Assembly (NCBI GenBank): GCA_026125625.1
Contig: JAHCKU010000128.1
Coordinates: 1-8,026, forward strand
Source: Burkholderiales bacterium
Lineage (GTDB): Bacteria; Pseudomonadota; Gammaproteobacteria; Burkholderiales; SHXO01
Length of the DNA: 8,026 nt
Direction of reading: 5' to 3'
Shown: piece after piece, positions 6,795 to 8,026 of the stretch
Position numbering within the stretch: position 1 is the stretch's first letter
Layout: each line of letters starts with the position of its first letter
Made by a program: the position numbers and the translations under genes
Notes under the pieces: generated by a model
The model's database searches: none
The model's input: only the letters and a program-made list of their open reading frames with translations
Told to the model about the DNA's origin: nothing

Positions 6795-8026
6795 GCGAAC
6801 CCCATCTTCTCTAGATGCCGGTTCACCCGCGATTCCAGATTCTCTACTCGCTGATTCAACTGCGGCAACGGCGTCTCATACCGCTCAGCCAGTTCCTTCA
6901 CCCGCGCCGTGAGCTGCTGGCTCAGTCGGTCCATCTCGCCATGCACCGCTGCGTCCAGCGTGGCGAGCCATTTGTCGTCCACTACCAGTGGCTGTACCTC
7001 GGCCTCGGTGAGCTGCGGGTACTTCGCATAGGCCGCGGCATCCAGCGCAGCCTCGACCTCCTTCACGCGCTTTTTCAAGGCCGACTCTTCGGCCGCGAGC
7101 TTCAGCCACTCCAGCAACACGCGCAGTTCTTCGGCTACAGGCTCCTCGGCCTCGCCGGCTGCCGCTGCCATGCTCTTGCCTGATTTGCCGGCCTTGGCCG
7201 CCTTGATCTCGGCCTTCAGTTCGCCTTCGATCTCACGCAGCCGGTCCTTCACCGCCGCAACGTTGATCTTGTCGAAGCCCGCGAAGGCCGCATCGTCGCC
7301 GCCGTGCCCCTCTTCCAACTCAGCCAGCTTCGCGCTCACGCCTTCAAGTTCGGCCTGCAGCGCCTGGAGTGCGGCCTGCTCCTTGGCGAAGTAGCGCGCC
7401 ACGACCAGGGCCTTGGGCACCAGGTCGCAGGTCCAGCCCTTGTCCTTCTGCTTGCCCTTCTTGTCGGTCTCGATCACGCGGTAGGTCTGAGCCTTCCAGC
7501 CTTCGGCCGCGATCAGGTAGCAGTCATCCTGCATGGTCTGCGCCCAGTAGTCCATTAGGTGCTGATAAACAGCGTAGGCGTCGATCAGCGGCTGGCTGAG
7601 GTAATGGGCAAGCAGGCCTTCCGAGAGGCGGGCGATCACGCGCCGGGGCTGAGACTCGGGTATGTTCGGGCGCAACGCCTTCAGCTCCTTGGCCTGCACA
7701 TCGCGCCACGCAGCGAAGTGCGCGTTCATGCGCGCGATGAAGCCGACGAACTCGGGATGGCCGTGGATGGTGGACTTGATGGTCGCCTTGTCCACGGCCA
7801 GATCCAGGTAGCCAGGACGCTTGGGCCGGAACAGCGCGCGTTCGAGTTGCGGGCACACGGCCCAGTAGCGGCTGACCAGGCTGTCCGGCGCGGTGACATC
7901 GGCTTCGGGGATGCCGCCGCGCAAATGGCCTTCGATGTCCTGCCGGTCTTCGGCCTGGCTGCTGTCGATGTAGCGCGGCAGATTGAGGTTATAGTCGTTC
8001 TTCTCGATCTCGTCGAAGCCGACCAT
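6785..8026 (-). CDS. hsdM: Type I restriction-modification system, M (methyltransferase) subunit, C-terminal part (5' end outside window)
   Basis: The 413 visible residues begin with FDEIEKNDYNLNLPRYIDSS, which is the end of the N6-adenine methyltransferase domain of HsdM. This segment sits after the catalytic NPPY motif, so the SAM-binding and catalytic motifs lie beyond the right edge. The ATG at 8026 is therefore almost certainly internal. LRGGIPEADV follows, then a long C-terminal region. It has YWAVCPQLERALFRP (54-68), YLDLAVDKATIKSTIHGHPEF (73-93), a mixed region with DYWAQTMQDDCYLIAAEGW (159-177), a coiled-coil-like segment (about 211-275), a lysine/alanine/glycine-rich linker (272-291) and a second helical stretch to the end (about 297-413). 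The C-terminal helices probably pack on HsdS and HsdR. The long tail marks the large HsdM subtype rather than the roughly 500-residue EcoKI form. The stop TGA (6787-6785) lies inside the first codons of hsdS. Confidence 0.95.
   Translation of the reverse strand: MVGFDEIEKNDYNLNLPRYIDSSQAEDRQDIEGHLRGGIPEADVTAPDSLVSRYWAVCPQLERALFRPKRPGYLDLAVDKATIKSTIHGHPEFVGFIARMNAHFAAWRDVQAKELKALRPNIPESQPRRVIARLSEGLLAHYLSQPLIDAYAVYQHLMDYWAQTMQDDCYLIAAEGWKAQTYRVIETDKKGKQKDKGWTCDLVPKALVVARYFAKEQAALQALQAELEGVSAKLAELEEGHGGDDAAFAGFDKINVAAVKDRLREIEGELKAEIKAAKAGKSGKSMAAAAGEAEEPVAEELRVLLEWLKLAAEESALKKRVKEVEAALDAAAYAKYPQLTEAEVQPLVVDDKWLATLDAAVHGEMDRLSQQLTARVKELAERYETPLPQLNQRVENLESRVNRHLEKMGFAWR

Noticed and set aside
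8024..8026. ATG at the right edge as the true start of hsdM
   Set aside because: The protein would begin in the middle of the methyltransferase domain, just before NDYNLN, so the codon is internal and the gene continues to the right.
1..8026. CRISPR arrays, tRNA or rRNA genes, insertion-sequence ends and strong terminators
   Set aside because: I saw no spaced short repeats, cloverleaf-like or rRNA sequence, transposase motifs, or GC-rich hairpins followed by T-runs on the coding strand. The genes leave almost no space for them.

Overview
The window is a stretch of a GC-rich bacterial genome (hand counts of 60-base blocks run from about 48% to 78% GC). Codon use and protein style look proteobacterial (beta- or gamma-type), but no marker gene fixes the taxon. 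All five genes I can support lie on the minus strand and are packed head to tail. Reading in the direction of transcription (right to left), they are the 3' part of hsdM (8026-6785), hsdS (6794-4902), hsdR (4872-1738), a YgjP-like zinc metalloprotease (1738-1022) and the 5' part of a nuclease-like gene (985-1) that leaves the window on the left.

The core is a type I restriction-modification system. HsdM is the DNA adenine methyltransferase subunit; only the end of its catalytic domain and a long helical C-terminus are visible. HsdS is the target-recognition subunit, with two recognition domains, two near-identical helical spacers and an unusual extra domain of about 200 residues at its C-terminus. 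HsdR is the nuclease and ATP-driven translocase, with all its main motifs intact. A small metalloprotease of the family often found beside hsdR follows, sharing one base with the hsdR stop codon.

The last gene (985-1) has no stop codon inside the window and is easy to miss. It reads cleanly for 328 codons and starts with a DUF4297/Cap4-like PD-(D/E)xK nuclease-type segment. Its later part resembles the large effector proteins of ABC-three-component (ABC-3C) conflict systems. The window may therefore join a type I system to a second nuclease-based defence module.

The genes overlap or are separated by no more than 36 bases, and I see no promoter or terminator between them, so a single transcript is likely. 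There is no gene-free stretch above 300 bases. I found no tRNA, rRNA, CRISPR array, transposase or attachment site. GC content is uneven. The hsdR body, hsdM end and HsdS C-terminal extension are very GC-rich, while the two HsdS recognition domains and the start of the leftmost gene are much lower, as expected for a mosaic defence locus.
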